Assembly: GCA_033782935.1 (NCBI GenBank)
Contig: JAWQEG010000504.1
Location: 5,001 to 69,000, forward strand
Direction: 5' to 3'
Source: Petrolisthes cinctipes
Lineage: Eukaryota > Arthropoda > Malacostraca > Decapoda > Porcellanidae
Length of the DNA: 64,000 nt
The notes beneath the pieces were generated by a model that saw only the letters and a program-made list of their open reading frames with translations, did not search any database and was not told the origin of the DNA. Every line of letters starts with the position of its first letter. Within the stretch, counting starts at the first letter, position 1. Both the position numbers and the translations under genes were made by a program. Below, in pieces: positions 31,288-42,391 of this stretch.

Positions 31288-32267
31288 GGGCTCATCGTCA
31301 GTCATCGGTGCGACAGTACGAATCGTGCTGGAAAAGATTCCAGGACTTCTTGCGAAGACACCCCTCCATGGTCATCTCGGAGGACACGGTCCTGGAATTC
31401 CTCACGTGGCTCGCCGATTCCACCAACAGGGCCCCGGCGACGGTGCTTGCGCATCACGCAGCCCTGTCTGATCCCCTCCTCCTGGGTTTTAACATTAAGG
31501 TTTCGGAGAGGCCTCTCTCTCTCCTGAGGATGGGGATTCGGGCGGGGACCGCACCTCACCGGGCCCAGACACCCTCCTGGTCCCTTCACCGCGTCCTTTC
31601 CTACCTGACCTTCGAGGGGGTCCCTCTGGAGGTTTGTCACCTCCTCCAGAAAGCTCTCTTCCTGCTCGCCTTAGCTACAGGGTACAGGGCATCTCAGTTG
31701 GCAGCCCTGACCCGTCACACAGCCTTTTCTTCCGTAAGCCCTAACCTTACTTCCTTAACTATCTCCCCCTTTCCTGCGTTTCTAGCTAAGAACGAGCAGG
31801 CTGACGACAGGATTGGCCCTCTCGCAGTACCCTCGTTCCTGAGGGATGGAAGTTTCCACCCCCTCTGCCCAGTCCACGCCTTTTCAGCATACGTGGAGGC
31901 GACGAGAGGGGCTTCTCCGGACCACCTCTTCTACAACTCTAGGTCCGGTAACCCTCTCTTCCCTAGGTCAATCGCTCGCCTTCTCTGCCGAGTGATAGAG
32001 AACGGGGATCCCGGACATGCCCCGAGGGCTCACAGCGTTAGGGGCGTGGCCGCCTCCCTCGCCTTCCTCAGGACTCACTCGGTGGAGAGGGTTAGGGATT
32101 TGGGGGGTTGGACTTCCACTTCCTCCTTCAGGACGAGGTATCTGTTCCACTCGCTCTCCCCTACCCCCTGTGTGGCTATGGGTACTCCACCCTCCATTCC
32201 CCAGGGTCCCCGCGGGAGACACATAGGGGGGAGGGGCCGCCCGAAGAGAAAAGGTCGGGCGACTTAA
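31281..32267 (+). CDS. DIRS tyrosine recombinase
   Basis: The ATG at 31281 overlaps the RT stop in ATGTTGA; the frame is also open upstream. N-terminal SAM-like region: SVRQYESCWKRFQDFLRRHP and VLEFLTWLADS. Catalytic domain: ATGYRASQLAAL (first Arg), APRAHSVRGVAASLAF (His-x-x-Arg) and LGGWTSTSSFRTRYLF (Tyr nucleophile). These match the R...HxxR...Y set of tyrosine recombinases used by DIRS elements for integration of a circular intermediate, in place of a DDE integrase. The C-terminus is basic (GRGRPKRKGRAT). About 328 residues, uninterrupted, so probably functional. The partial overlap with RT is usual for the group. Confidence 0.9.
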   Translation: MLRAHRQSSVRQYESCWKRFQDFLRRHPSMVISEDTVLEFLTWLADSTNRAPATVLAHHAALSDPLLLGFNIKVSERPLSLLRMGIRAGTAPHRAQTPSWSLHRVLSYLTFEGVPLEVCHLLQKALFLLALATGYRASQLAALTRHTAFSSVSPNLTSLTISPFPAFLAKNEQADDRIGPLAVPSFLRDGSFHPLCPVHAFSAYVEATRGASPDHLFYNSRSGNPLFPRSIARLLCRVIENGDPGHAPRAHSVRGVAASLAFLRTHSVERVRDLGGWTSTSSFRTRYLFHSLSPTPCVAMGTPPSIPQGPRGRHIGGRGRPKRKGRAT

Positions 32268-32840
32268 GTCCCGTCACTATCATCCCATACTTCATCCCCA
32301 TCTTGTACAGCTTCATGCTCATCCCCATGTCTATCATACGTGTACATATGGTGCGGACAAAATAAATTACATTGTTACGGAATTCTTGTGTATTCATTCT
32401 CCAAACAATTACCTTACTATGATGAGTGACAGAATATTTTATTAAACACAGGATGACTGCATCCTGGTGTCCTCCTTCATCCCCTCGGGATCGCATTACC
32501 TGAGCGGGGGCCATAGCCCTAGCTCAGAGGACTTGAATAAAGGGGGGGGGGTTGGGGGGGGGTTGCATGGTCACCCCTCCCCTCCTCTCCTAGATCCGAC
32601 CCCTCGAGTCTGCCTATAAAGACTTTATGTGTAACAATTCTGGTCTATAACAGAATGGTCTACGGGTAATATGGGATAAGCTACTACACCCCCACCACGG
32701 CTACTCACCTAGCCAGTGTTGGGAGTTGCTTTAGCTTCAACCTCACCCTGCTCGGTTACCTTTCCTGCTCTCCGCTCTCAACCGCTCTTAACTAGCACGT
32801 GATTGCCTCCACCTCACCTCCCACCTACCGCATCGCATGC
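32268..32840 (+). other. DIRS 3' non-coding region with polyadenylation signal
   Basis: AATAAA at 32361-32366 lies about 95 bp after the recombinase stop. A G-rich run (32541-32562) follows. No gene is seen. Confidence 0.6.
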
Positions 32841-32940
32841 ATAGCAATCCAGCTGTGCTGGTTTCACTATACCAATAATAGTGCATTTGTCCCGGCTTCT
32901 AGCCGCTTAAATTGTATTTATTGGTTGTGAAACCAGCACA
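32841..32940 (+). repeat. DIRS internal complementary region
   Basis: The left half (to ACCAATAAT) is the reverse complement of the element's first about 40 bp. The right half (from AGTGCATTTGTCCCGG to TTATTGGTTGTGAAACC) is the reverse complement of its last about 55 bp. It is the template joining both ends during circle formation. Confidence 0.88.
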
Positions 32941-33019
32941 GCTTTGACTGACCCACCCACCTCCTGATGCGGCAGGCATTCACTTCTTCCTTTCTCATTG
33001 GAGTGACCGATTGCCTGAG

Positions 33020-33265
33020 AGCGCGGAGCGGGGCTAATACCTCACCACGCCACCACCAGGTGGCTCCACTATCAGTACAGCGCCAGATTTGAATTTTTAT
33101 TTACTTCTGATGATCGTCACGGAATAGACCCTTCCAACCCAGATTATACCTATACGGGGCCTGGGCTTGAGAAGGGGCGTATTCTATAGCAATCCAGCTG
33201 TGCTGGTTTCACAACCAATAAATACAATTTAAGCGGCTAGAAGCCGCGACAAATGCACTAATGTT
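33020..33265 (-). repeat. DIRS right terminal inverted repeat
   Basis: Inverted copy of the left repeat up to 33213 (GGTTTCAC), then about 50 bp unique to the right end (AACCAATAAATACAATTTAA to GACAAATGCACT), mirrored in the internal complementary region. Confidence 0.88.
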
Positions 33266-33497
33266 GCACCAGTCTCGCTCCAACCTTGGTGGAGTGTGGA
33301 CGTTCTCCTGGCGCTTTGCCTGCATTATTGGTTGTGTTGTTTCTGAGTTCTTGTGTGTTTGTTGTTGTTTCTGTGGTGTTCTTGGTGTTGGTTGTCTGTT
33401 GTAGTTCTGTGTTCTGTTTTGTTGTGGTTCTGTGTGTGTGTGTGTGTGTGTATTGCTGACTGCATGTTCAGTTGTTCGCTGGCCTTGCCTGGCCAGA

Positions 33498-34590
33498 TGG
33501 AGAGAGCAGATTTTTGCTTAGAGGCCGACTTGGTTATGTCGGAGGACGACGAGTCTCCAATTGAGGATCACTGGCCTAAGCTGTCCTCACGCAACCCTCC
33601 CCTCTATCCTAAGCCACTCCGCAGCTCATGTTGCAGCCGTCCACCTCCTCAACCTCTACCAAGCGACCCGTTGACGCCTCGTCCGACTCCTCGCAGGATT
33701 CTAATGGTGTGAATTGTTTGCCTACGGCTGACAACACTGCGAAGGGGTCATCAGCTGTGCATGACGTACCTTCTCTGCCTCACCCTGATATTTCTTCCTT
33801 GTATACCAACTCCTTGCCATCATCTAATCTTCCTGCTTTTGCCCCGAGAGATGACTATGTCAAGCTTTCCTTCCCTGGGAACCCATATACGGACACAAAG
33901 CTACATTGGTTGTCTGATGTCAACAGGGCCTTCCAGCTGCAGCGTGAACTGGTTGAAGTCAAGATGGCTGCTGTCACCTCCCGGTTTGTCTACATCTCTA
34001 AGAAGTGTCAGGACATCATTGATAGAGTCAAGGCTGGTGAATTTTTGTCTCTGATTCTCATTCTTTAAGATACACCTGAGAGGCCTCGTAAGTTCCTCCA
34101 GCGACATCCTCACCCGTTTTCCATTTGATGTTGACCCGAAACTTGCCGAGGGATACCCTGGTGTGTACTCTGAGAGCCTGTCGTTTTCTCCAAGATGGTT
34201 CCCCCATTAGCCATATTGTTGTTGTCTGGAGTCTTCCCGACCCACCTCCAATTATGATTTCCTTTGATTTCCTCTCCTGTCTCCCACCGTGTGAGGTGCG
34301 GAAACTTCAAAATGACCAGCCTTGGTGCTACAGGTGCTGTGGAGTTGGGCACATCTCCCGGTACTGTTCTGCCCGCTGAAGTGTGCCTGGTGTGCCGGCG
34401 ACAATGATTCCAGAATGTGTCCTGTCAAGGGTGAAGCATCACATCCTGCTGCCTCCACCTCAGAGCCTTCACCTCCTGAGGATACGTCTCAATGGAAATG
34501 TCCACGATGCCTTCAGCCAGGGGTTAACGTGTGGCATGGATGTACTCGACATCAGGTTCAGGCTCGTGCCTCTACTATTGCGCTGCCTCC
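33498..34590 (+). pseudogene. I-group LINE ORF1 (gag-like, CCHC knuckles), frameshifted
   Basis: Starts MERADFCLEADLVMSEDDES. Changes frame near 33620 to STSSTSTKRPVDASSDSS, and continues VKLSFPGNPYTDTKLHWLSD and VNRAFQLQRELVEVKMAAVT. A stop after LSLILIL and several shifts follow. CYRCCGVGHISRYCSA (34326-34375) and, shifted, CAWCAG.NDSRMC are a pair of zinc knuckles, then WKCPRCLQPGVNVWHGCTRH. The intact relative at 61960 shows the original order. This protein binds the LINE RNA. Confidence 0.78.
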
Positions 34591-34977
34591 ACCACCACCA
34601 CCATCACCTTCCCAGTCTGCTCCTCCCACCAGCCTTGCCTCGCCTCCGAACCTGGCCCTCTGCAATTCTGTTGCTACCCTCTTGGCACGATGTACGATCC
34701 TAGCTAGAGATCCGCTTTTCTGCCCTTGAAGCCAGGATTGATGGGCTGGTTTCCGCTCAGGCTGCCAATGACTTCATATTCTCCACCTTGGTCGAGGCTC
34801 AGCAGGCCATCATCTCAACTGTCACCGAACTTACCGAAAAGATGGATACTGATGCATCTCGCCTTGAAAAGCTTTTCGAGTTCGTCCCTTCTTCTGGTCC
34901 ATCTTCTTCTCCAGGTCGCTCATCTGCCCCCACTCCCCGGACTTCTACCTCCAAACACATAATTCGCTAGTAATTGC

Positions 34978-37610
34978 CAGCTGGATATCATCTCCTGGAA
35001 TGTATGTGGTATCACCAGTCATGCTAAGCTCGCTCAGCTCAAGGCCTATGTTTTTCATCATCATCCTAGTGTTATTTATCTCCAGAAAGCATTTCCAGGA
35101 TGGCCGCTCGCAGCTGGGCAAGCTCCTCCTCTCTCAGGTTACGTGCCATATGTAAGGAATGGTCAGGTAAGGAATAGTCTTCTGACTTACATACATAGCT
35201 CCTTGCCACAACGCCTTCTTCGTACCTCCACTGATCCTGACATGATCTTTCAACTACTGTATTTGAGGTTCTACCTGGGGATGGAGTACTCCAATTATAT
35301 AATGTCCATTCTGCTCCGGCTAGACTCACTCTTGAGGCTCTTCCTTCTCCAACAGTGCGTGGTATGGTGTATATGGGAGATTTTAATGCTCGGCATTCTG
35401 ACTTGGGTGATGGTTCTGGCTCTATTAGTCATAATGGTGTTCTTCTTTCATACATCCACAAACATCATCTGACACACCGGGATACTGGCAGTGCAACTAC
35501 ATTTGAACAATGCACACTGGATGGAGGAGGCTGAACGTGATGGCCTGTTGTTTCAAGCCAAACCATCTCCTGACCTGCACCATCATTATCAGATGTCTAG
35601 CGACCCTTTAGTCGCCCTACAGGAGTGTGTTCACACTGAGTCTTGGCAGCGGTTCATGGACAGCATCAACCAGCAAACGAATGTGGCTTCTATGTGGCAC
35701 CTCATCCGCCGGGTTGTTAAAAAGATGCCGGCCTCTGCTCGTCATCACACTCCTGCCGCCTATGCCCAACAACTTGTCAATGCCTGGTCAGAACAATCTA
35801 CTCCAGCCAGTCTACCCATCCACATAAAAGATGCACTCATGATGATGACGATGATGCAGAGCAGATAACTGAGGAGGAGTTGCGCCGTGCTCTCTCTCGG
35901 GGTAAAGCTTTTCCCCCTGGTGATGATGGTATTACTTATGCTGTGCTGTGCCTACTTCAACAAGTTCCTGGGAACCCTTTACTTCGACTGTACAATCTTT
36001 GTCTTCCTGACGGCTGTGTACCACGAGTCTGGACCAGCAGCACAATATTACCCATCCCTAAGCCCGGCACTGCGAAATTCAGGCCTATTTCCCTTACAAC
36101 CTGTTTTTGTAGGGTTATGGAGAGAATCTTACTCAATCGTCTCATGTACCGACTGCAGGATCACCTTTCTCCATGGCTGTTTGATTTCCTTCCCCAGCAG
36201 AGCACACACGACTGCCTAGTCGACCTGTACTCTCGCCTCTCCAGGGACAGTGTGGTGGCCTTTATTGACCTTCGAAGGGCCTTCATGTTGCTAATAGAGA
36301 CGTCATTTTGGATCAACTGGTTGACTTTGGGATAAAGGGTAATCTACTACGGTGGATTTGGGGCTACCTGAGTAACAGGACCTCCCGTGTGTTTTTCAGT
36401 GGTGCGCTCAGTCCTTTGTGCAGTTTTCATCTTGGTATATCGCAATGGGGTGTTTGCAGCATATTGTTATTTAATATTCTGATGCATCGGTTGCTCACTT
36501 CTCTCCCTGATATTCCTGGAACTACAATTACGTGCTATGCTGATGATATCTGTGTTCATTCTACCTCACCAAGGGATCTACAGTGGTTTCTTGACTCCTT
36601 CTCTGTGGCCTCCACTCACTGTGGCATTATTGTCTCGCCAGATGAGAGTAGAATATTCACCTGCCGCCCTCCTCAAGCTCGGCCAGTATTCAACATTGGA
36701 GGGACTGTCATTCCTATGTGTTCCCAGTACCACTACCTGGGCGCACCAGTCAATATTTGGCCGATTGTCCCTGCCAGGTCTCGAGTCCATTCCTTTGTCC
36801 AGGACTTGTTGGATCGTCTCCAGCGCCGACTTACATCACTTAAATGGCTCACTAACAACTCCTCGGGCATCTCCATTCCAGTAGCCAGAACCATCTACAT
36901 TGCTTTAATCCGTTCAGTTGTTGATTACCTCTCCCCTGCTTTGATTCAACTTTCTAGGGCTACTCTGGAAACTTTAGAATAATTTCAGAATAAAGCAATG
37001 AAAATAATTCTCGGCTGTCCAGTGTCAACCAGGATAGAGTATATGCAGCGTTTGATGAGTCTTCCCCCATTAGTCGAGAGAATTTATTGTAATGTTACTT
37101 GCTTCACTGTCAAGTGCCTCCATTTCCCACATCTTGCATCCCATTGCTCTGTTACTCAGGACTTCTCTTAGACCAAACTCCTCTGTCCCTCCCATACTCC
37201 CTGCTGGACATACTCTTATAAGGTCTGTTTCCTCTATGCTCCGTAGTCTTATTATAGATATAATGGCTGCAGATGTCCCCCCAAGGCCCCCTCAGTGGAT
37301 GCTACCAACACCTGATGTGAGCTTCACACCTACTACCAAGTCGGAACTGCCTTCTCTACAGCGGCAGTTGGCTCTGGAACACACAGAAACAGTGACGTTC
37401 TCCATCACAGATCTATACTGTCTCTACACTGATGACTCATTGCAAGCGAATGGTGTAGTAGGTTGTGCCGTTTTCTCACCTGTCTTGGAGTCACCTCTAG
37501 GATTGGCCGTTGTCTTTGTAACCACTTTAGCTGAACATTGTGTAAACTGTATGTCATTCTGGATGCTGTTAGTCTTGTTTGTTAACATGGTATGAATGCT
37601 GCTGTCTTTT
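34978..37610 (+). pseudogene. I-group LINE ORF2: endonuclease, RT and RNase H
   Basis: Endonuclease: LDIISWNVCGITSHAKLAQL at 34980, then MGDFNARHSDLGDG in a different frame near 35370. RT: LRRALSRGKAFPPGDDGITY, ILPIPKPGTAKFRPISLTTC, LLNRLMYRLQDHLSPWLFDF, VVAFIDLRRAF and, after a shift near 36290, GISQWGVCSILLFNILMHRL and the catalytic ITCYADDICVHS near 36535. RNase H: CLYTDDSLQANGVVGCAVFS at about 37410. At least five frame changes and several stops. Dead copy of a protein that nicks the target and copies LINE RNA. Confidence 0.83.
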
Positions 37611-38410
37611 GTGACTCTAAACCTGCCCTTCATTAACTCTCTAGTGTTCAGCCCACACACTCTACTGTTGTTCACCAGATTTTGTCAGTTTTGGCCTTAT
37701 TGAGTCATCGTGATTTAAATTTTAATGGGTGCCATCCCATGTTGGCTTACGTCACAATGCTACAGTTGACTGACTCGCGAAGTAGGCCTGTCGTCTGCCT
37801 CCTCGTAGTGTTGGACGTCCTCTCTCCCTGACATCTCACCTCTCTAGAGTTCTCTCCACCGCTCTCCTCCCTGTATGATGACGCAGGGATTCAGAGAGGT
37901 ACTTCAGCATCTCCATCACCCGCTACGAGTCTGTCTGCCTCACAAATACTCCTACCGTCGTGGGGCCTCATGGTTCGGAGGCACAATGTAGTCTCTGCTC
38001 GTTTGAGGCTTGGCTACCGACAACCGTGACAGGTTGCTGGGATGCAGGGATAGCCTCCCTTCACTGAGTGTCGCTTGTGTCAAGTGCCTCGTGCTAACAC
38101 TATAGAACACTATTGTCCGGCCTACCCCACTGTCCGACACTTGCTGCCCCGGGGCCTGCCACTTGATGTGGTTTGTCGACACCTGCTAAACCACCAGGTT
38201 TTGGAGGAATTTCTGGTAAGCCACCCTCGTTTTGGTGGATTTAAGTAGGTCATAATGTAAATATTTGTCTGAATTCTTGTGTTTCATTCTGTTATATTTT
38301 CGTTATGTGTGTGTAGTCATTGGATTGTTTGGGTCCCGCCTACCCTTATGTTTTTATTTTTGTCTTTTGATTGACGCCACGGCGCAATGAATTAAAAAAA
38401 CAAACAAACA

Positions 38411-39480
38411 TATGTTGCAGTGGCAATGAATTAATTGCTGTGAGAGATAGGACGAGGCAAAGTGGTAGTTTGCCTGTGGCTGGCTGTGGGGATGTAGGGA
38501 GTTCAGGATATGGTGGGGGGTTGAAAGCGGGGGAAAGGAACTCTTTGTGGAGACTGCTCCACGGCTGGGATGAAGAGTAAGGGACGAGGAAGGACACCGG
38601 CTATGGTGCAGCTGTGAGAGGGACTTGTGGCAAGTTTTGAGGATGGTGTAACGGCAGTGTAATGATGTGGTTGACCCACCTGGTCATTCAGAAGGTTTAC
38701 GTGAGTATAACTGGACGAAGCTGGGGAACTAACTAGGGACAACCTGAGTGAGAACGTGGTTTTGTGTTCTAATATTGTTGTAGATAGTAGGGTGTCCAGA
38801 AGTCTGTGTGGAGGGGGGGGGGAATTGTTGTGTTCTAATATTGTTGAAGATAGTAGGGTGTTCAGATGTATGGGGGGGGGAGATTGTTGTGTTCAAATAT
38901 TGTTGTAAATAGTGAAAAGGAGTTACGGCTATGGCTGGCGACCTCCGATAATGTTTGTGATTCCGATTTCCTTGTTCAGATATCAGTAAACTAATGCCTA
39001 TTTGTATCATGCGTTCCTTCACCCCTGGCATGGAAGTATTAAAATAAGATATTTGTTGACTGCTGACTTTCTCTGCCTATCAGCGAAACCACACTGGGTG
39101 TTGTGAATAAAGGAACAGAGAGAACCACCAGAAAACGCGGAAACACATACACACACACACAAGGACGGAGTGAAGATTGCTAAATGAGAGGAAATAGGTA
39201 ATGTGATAAAGAAAAAGAATAACACACACACACACAAGGATGGAGTGAAGAGAGCTAAAGGAGAGGAAATGGGTAAAGTGATGAAGAAACGTAATAACAG
39301 AGTCAGATAAACAAACAGAGAAATAGTAGAGGATGCAAGAAAACAGTCCAAAAGTAGTGTGCCTGTGGTCTACCTGGGACGTGACGTGACGTATTTGGTC
39401 CCTCCTAACACGTGCCGGTCACCTCTCACACTCGTCAGGTGGGTGAGAACTTCAAGCTAGGTCAGCCACACCTAGCCTAG
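38411..39480. other. Non-coding stretch with short tandem repeats
   Basis: No gene recognised. 38757-38915 holds three decaying units of about 60-65 bp (GTTCTAATATTGTTGTAGAT core, with G-runs). 39135-39300 holds two units of about 75 bp, each starting with an AC microsatellite and AAGGAYGGAGTGAAGA. Confidence 0.6.
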
Positions 39481-39790
39481 GGCCGTATGCAAGACTAACC
39501 ATGGTGTAGACAATGCCGTGGTACCCATACGATGTGTGTCTATAGAGTCAACGTATGTGTAGTCATGCACCACAATCCCTACCCCACCTGAGTCGAAGCC
39601 CGAGATCTGGAGCAGGCGGTTTCTGGATGACAGCCCACACAAAGCCTCCGTTGATTCGAAATGTGTTTGGTCCCGTGATGGTTCGGGTGGGTTGTCTTCC
39701 ATAAACCGCCTGCTTCAAATCTCAGGCTTTGACTCCAGTGGGCTAGGGATTGTGGTGCGCGGCTGTACCCATGCCACGCCATCCTCAACA
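39481..39790. mobile_element. MITE (CCGTATGCAAGA ends) split by another MITE
   Basis: GGGCCGTATGCAAGACTAAC at the left and degenerate CACCAATAAGGCCCATAATT-TGCAT at the right resemble the ends of the intact relative at 39900-40030. The CGCACCACAATCCC-family MITE (39560-39767) sits inside. Confidence 0.5.
39560..39767. mobile_element. MITE of the CGCACCACAATCCC family, copy 2
   Basis: TAGTCATGCACCACAATCCC and GGGATTGTGGTGCGCGGCTG plus TA ends. Internal GAGCAGGCGGTTTCTGGATG is mirrored by AACCGCCTGCTTCAAATCTC. Confidence 0.8.
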
Positions 39791-39899
39791 CCACCAATAA
39801 GGCCCATAATTTGCATGGTCCCTTCTACATGGCCAGTCTCCTCACACTAAGTCTTGTCTGTCAGGTGAGGGCTGCAGGCTAGGTCAGCCAAACCTAGCC

Positions 39900-40030
39900 T
39901 AGGGCCGTATGCAAGAATATTCCTGGTGTTAACAGTGGCATGGTACCAGTACGATGGATGTGTAGTGTGTCAATGGAGTCATCATACCCGTACCAAACCA
40001 TTGTCAACACCAAAAGTTTTCTTGCATATG
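39900..40030. mobile_element. MITE with CCGTATGCAAGAATATTCC ends
   Basis: Left GGCCGTATGCAAGAATATTC, right AGTTTTCTTGCATATGACTC, inverted over about 30 bp, and the inner CTGGTGTTAACA is mirrored by TGTCAACACC. Confidence 0.7.
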
Positions 40031-40241
40031 ACTCCTAAACTAACATTACATGTCACTGACCTTAGTTAGTGGCCTCGATGTGCTGGGGTGACCTCATATG
40101 ATCTATCTGGTGACTTTATAGGACACCTGTTGACCTCATGAGTCCCCTTGGTAACCTTTCATGGGTCTTGGTAACCTGAGGGAAACTTGCAATCAATTCA
40201 TGGTGAGGTTGTAGTAGGGACGAAGTTAATTAAAGAGGTAG

Positions 40242-40390
40242 TACAGTGTTGTTGGTAAATATGGAGGAACTGATTCCTTCAAACTATTCCAAGCAGTAAC
40301 TGGTCAACACCATAATTTTTGTAAATCAGATCCTCTTGATTCCTGGTATTTTGAGGAGGAATCAAGGTGCTCCAATTTACCAACAGTATA
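40242..40390. mobile_element. MITE with TACAGTGTTG.TGGTAAAT ends inside the SmydA-8-like gene
   Basis: Left TACAGTGTTGTTGGTAAATA and right AATTTACCAACAGTATA are inverted; inner CTGATTCCTTCAAAC is mirrored by a GAGGAATCAAGG stretch. Relatives at 49998-50263 and 59066-59189. The last 26 or so codons of the gene's open frame (from TVGKLEHL on) are this element's sequence. Confidence 0.78.
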
Positions 40391-41612
40391 GTACTGTCCC
40401 CTGAGCAATAGAGTCTGGATGAAGTTGGTTGGTGCAGCTTTCGGTGCCTCACCTCGACGCCTTGTATGACCAGGTTCGAGCCTCTCGTACAGGTCTGCTA
40501 ATTGCTGCCACAACCGTCGTCGTAGCTTGAGAGCCCGCAGGCTTTTGTCATCCCGCAACCGGTAGAGTGAAGCTTGTGCTACTTTCATCCAGATGAAGTG
40601 TGTTGGGTGGAAGTCCATCTCAACTTGATGTAACAGAGCCACCACCCTCTTATATGAGTTACCACCACTGCCGCCCAATATGTCGTCCATTTGTAGTCTG
40701 ACCAACCAGTCTGAAACTTGTGCCCTCACCATAGCGTCCTTCATCTCCAGGTGACAAGTGGGACAGGACCAGGAAATGTTCCCTAGCCATCGTATGGGTT
40801 CCAGGTAGGACCCAGTACACTCGGGGCATCGTGGGGACGAAAAGTGTATGCCTAATTCAGTCTGATCGCTACATCGGACACATTCACATGTGAAGTAATA
40901 GTTGTCAGACAGGATAATTTGCCGTTCCCAAACTGGTATTGTTGTACTAGTGTATGAGATAGACAACACCTTCCCCGCACCTACTTTCACCGCTGCTCTC
41001 ACCTGCATCCTTCCGTTGGTGGCGCTGGAGAGGTGGACATTGGGCAAACAGGAGTGGTTCAAGAGTCTCACTTTGGGATAGAGGGCGCGGATGGAGTTAT
41101 GTCCTGCTGTCCGAATCTCAAGGGCGTTAGTGGCAACAGCTCCCACAACTTGGTTAATGAGATCTTTAGAATAGTCCAGTTTGAGCACCTTATTTAGAAA
41201 GATCTGGATCAGGTCCAGTTTTTCTTCCTGAGTCACCATTCTCTGCTCACTGTGATGTGACATGCTCATCACCTCTTTCCAGGCACTGGGGGCTCGATCC
41301 CGCAGCAACAGGCACCTCAAGATAAGAATATACTCATATCTACGTGTTGGCTCTAAGTTATTCGGTGCTGAGATGTGGTTCGTGTCCCTCGCTAAGACAC
41401 TGCAATCAGGGAAGTGGTTAGGTGACGTGGCACACTTGAGACTGCAAATGGGCCAATGGCAACCCGGACAGTGCAGCACCTCATCACTCTCAGGGATTAG
41501 CTCGTGGCAACCCAGACACACGCCTGCACTTTCTGCCATGGGTCCCACCACCAAAGGCGTATCCTCCATTAGTACCTGACCAGCCTCCAGTTGGCGCGTC
41601 GATACCAGGTAA
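40390..41612 (-). CDS. SmydA-8-like gene, exon 2 (SET domain)
   Basis: The minus-strand exon starts after a CCATCAG acceptor at 41613 and continues the exon 1 frame: (AG|T) YLVSTRQLEAGQVLMEDTPL, the SET-N block, then a cysteine-rich MYND-like insert (CLGCHELIPESDEVLHCPGC, HWPICSLKC, HFPDC). SET core: RLLNHSCLPNVHLSS (NHSCxPN cofactor/active-site motif) and VLSISYTSTTIPVWER. Post-SET cysteines: CECVRC, RCPECTGSYLEP. A helical C-terminal region follows. This architecture is that of arthropod SmydA/msta proteins, putative lysine methyltransferases; substrate unknown. The open frame runs on to 40304, but from about 40390 it is MITE sequence. Further C-terminal exons are not found in the window. 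The SET-specific residues look intact. Confidence 0.88.
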
Positions 41613-42181
41613 CTGATGGAGAGAGAAATACAGATACAAATTATTTCCCAGGACGTTCAAACAGGATACTAGGCAATGGATGAAGCAAGAAACACAGATA
41701 AAAATTATAATCAAGGTCATCCATGCAATGAAAGACCAAATTAATGGTTGTTACCAGGATGCTTGCTTTCAGGTGTGTGTGTGTGTTCTTACCTGTTTGT
41801 ATCTTTACAGGATTGAGTCAAGCTCATAATGTGTGTACAGGTGCATGTGTGTGTGGGTTTGGTCAGAAATGGTGGCCTAGTGGAAACACTGGTGGCAGGG
41901 TGTTCTCATATTTTAACTATTCTTCAGAAACATAAAAAGATAGAGAATATTAGCATATACCATCGGAGAGATTAAAGTGCAGTACATCGTCAAGATTAAC
42001 ATTACGAATAATAACTGAAGAAATTACATATATATTGGAGTTGGAAAATTGAGGTTTACTGTGCCAGACCAGCAGCCTTGACCACCAACAGCAGCAGTGG
42101 CAGCGCCTGGAACTTCGACTCTGTTCGACACGACAACAACAGTTCAATTATGGCTAAGTCACTGGCTGAATAATAAGGAAG

Positions 42182-42391
42182 ATGCCGAGGCAGCAACTTG
42201 ATAAAATAAATATAGAGGACATTATTGAAAGCATACAGTTATCAGGAGATGGAGTAATAGCATTAACAACTGGAACTGACAAACTCAACACAGTGATGAA
42301 TGAGTTGGCGGAGATCAAGAGTGCATTCACGTCACCGGATAGGAAATTTGCCGAGTTACAGTTTGTGAGGGAATGGGCAATAAGTAAGTAA
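42182..42391 (+). pseudogene. LINE ORF1 N-terminal fragment
   Basis: MPRQQLDKINIEDIIESIQL then TTGTDKLNTVMNELAEIKSA: a short helical, heptad-rich start like LINE ORF1 proteins, with a stop after 69 codons. The continuation is probably at 43740-43915. Assignment rests on context and composition. Confidence 0.5.

Larger units (their letters stand above)
25801..33265 (+). mobile_element. DIRS1-like tyrosine-recombinase retrotransposon, full-length
   Basis: Left and right terminal inverted repeats (about 25801-26000 and 33020-33265) are inverted copies over nearly 200 bp (for example GATTGCTATAGAATACGCCC at the left). Upstream of the right repeat lies an internal complementary region (32845-32935) whose two halves are complementary to the extreme left end and the extreme right end, joined at ACCAATAAT|AGTGCATTTG. 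This is the defining DIRS1 structure and predicts a circular DNA intermediate. The coding order is gag, RT/RNase H, tyrosine recombinase. No target-site duplication is expected for this mechanism. Confidence 0.93.
33272..38390 (+). mobile_element. I-group LINE, decayed, nearly full-length
   Basis: Its 5' start (CAGTCTCGCTCCAACCTTGG) aligns with that of the second copy at 61685. ORF1 with CCHC knuckles, then ORF2 with endonuclease, RT (YADD) and RNase H give the domain set of the I group. Many frameshifts and stops. The 3' end is approximate, near an A-rich run (38391-38410). Confidence 0.8.
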
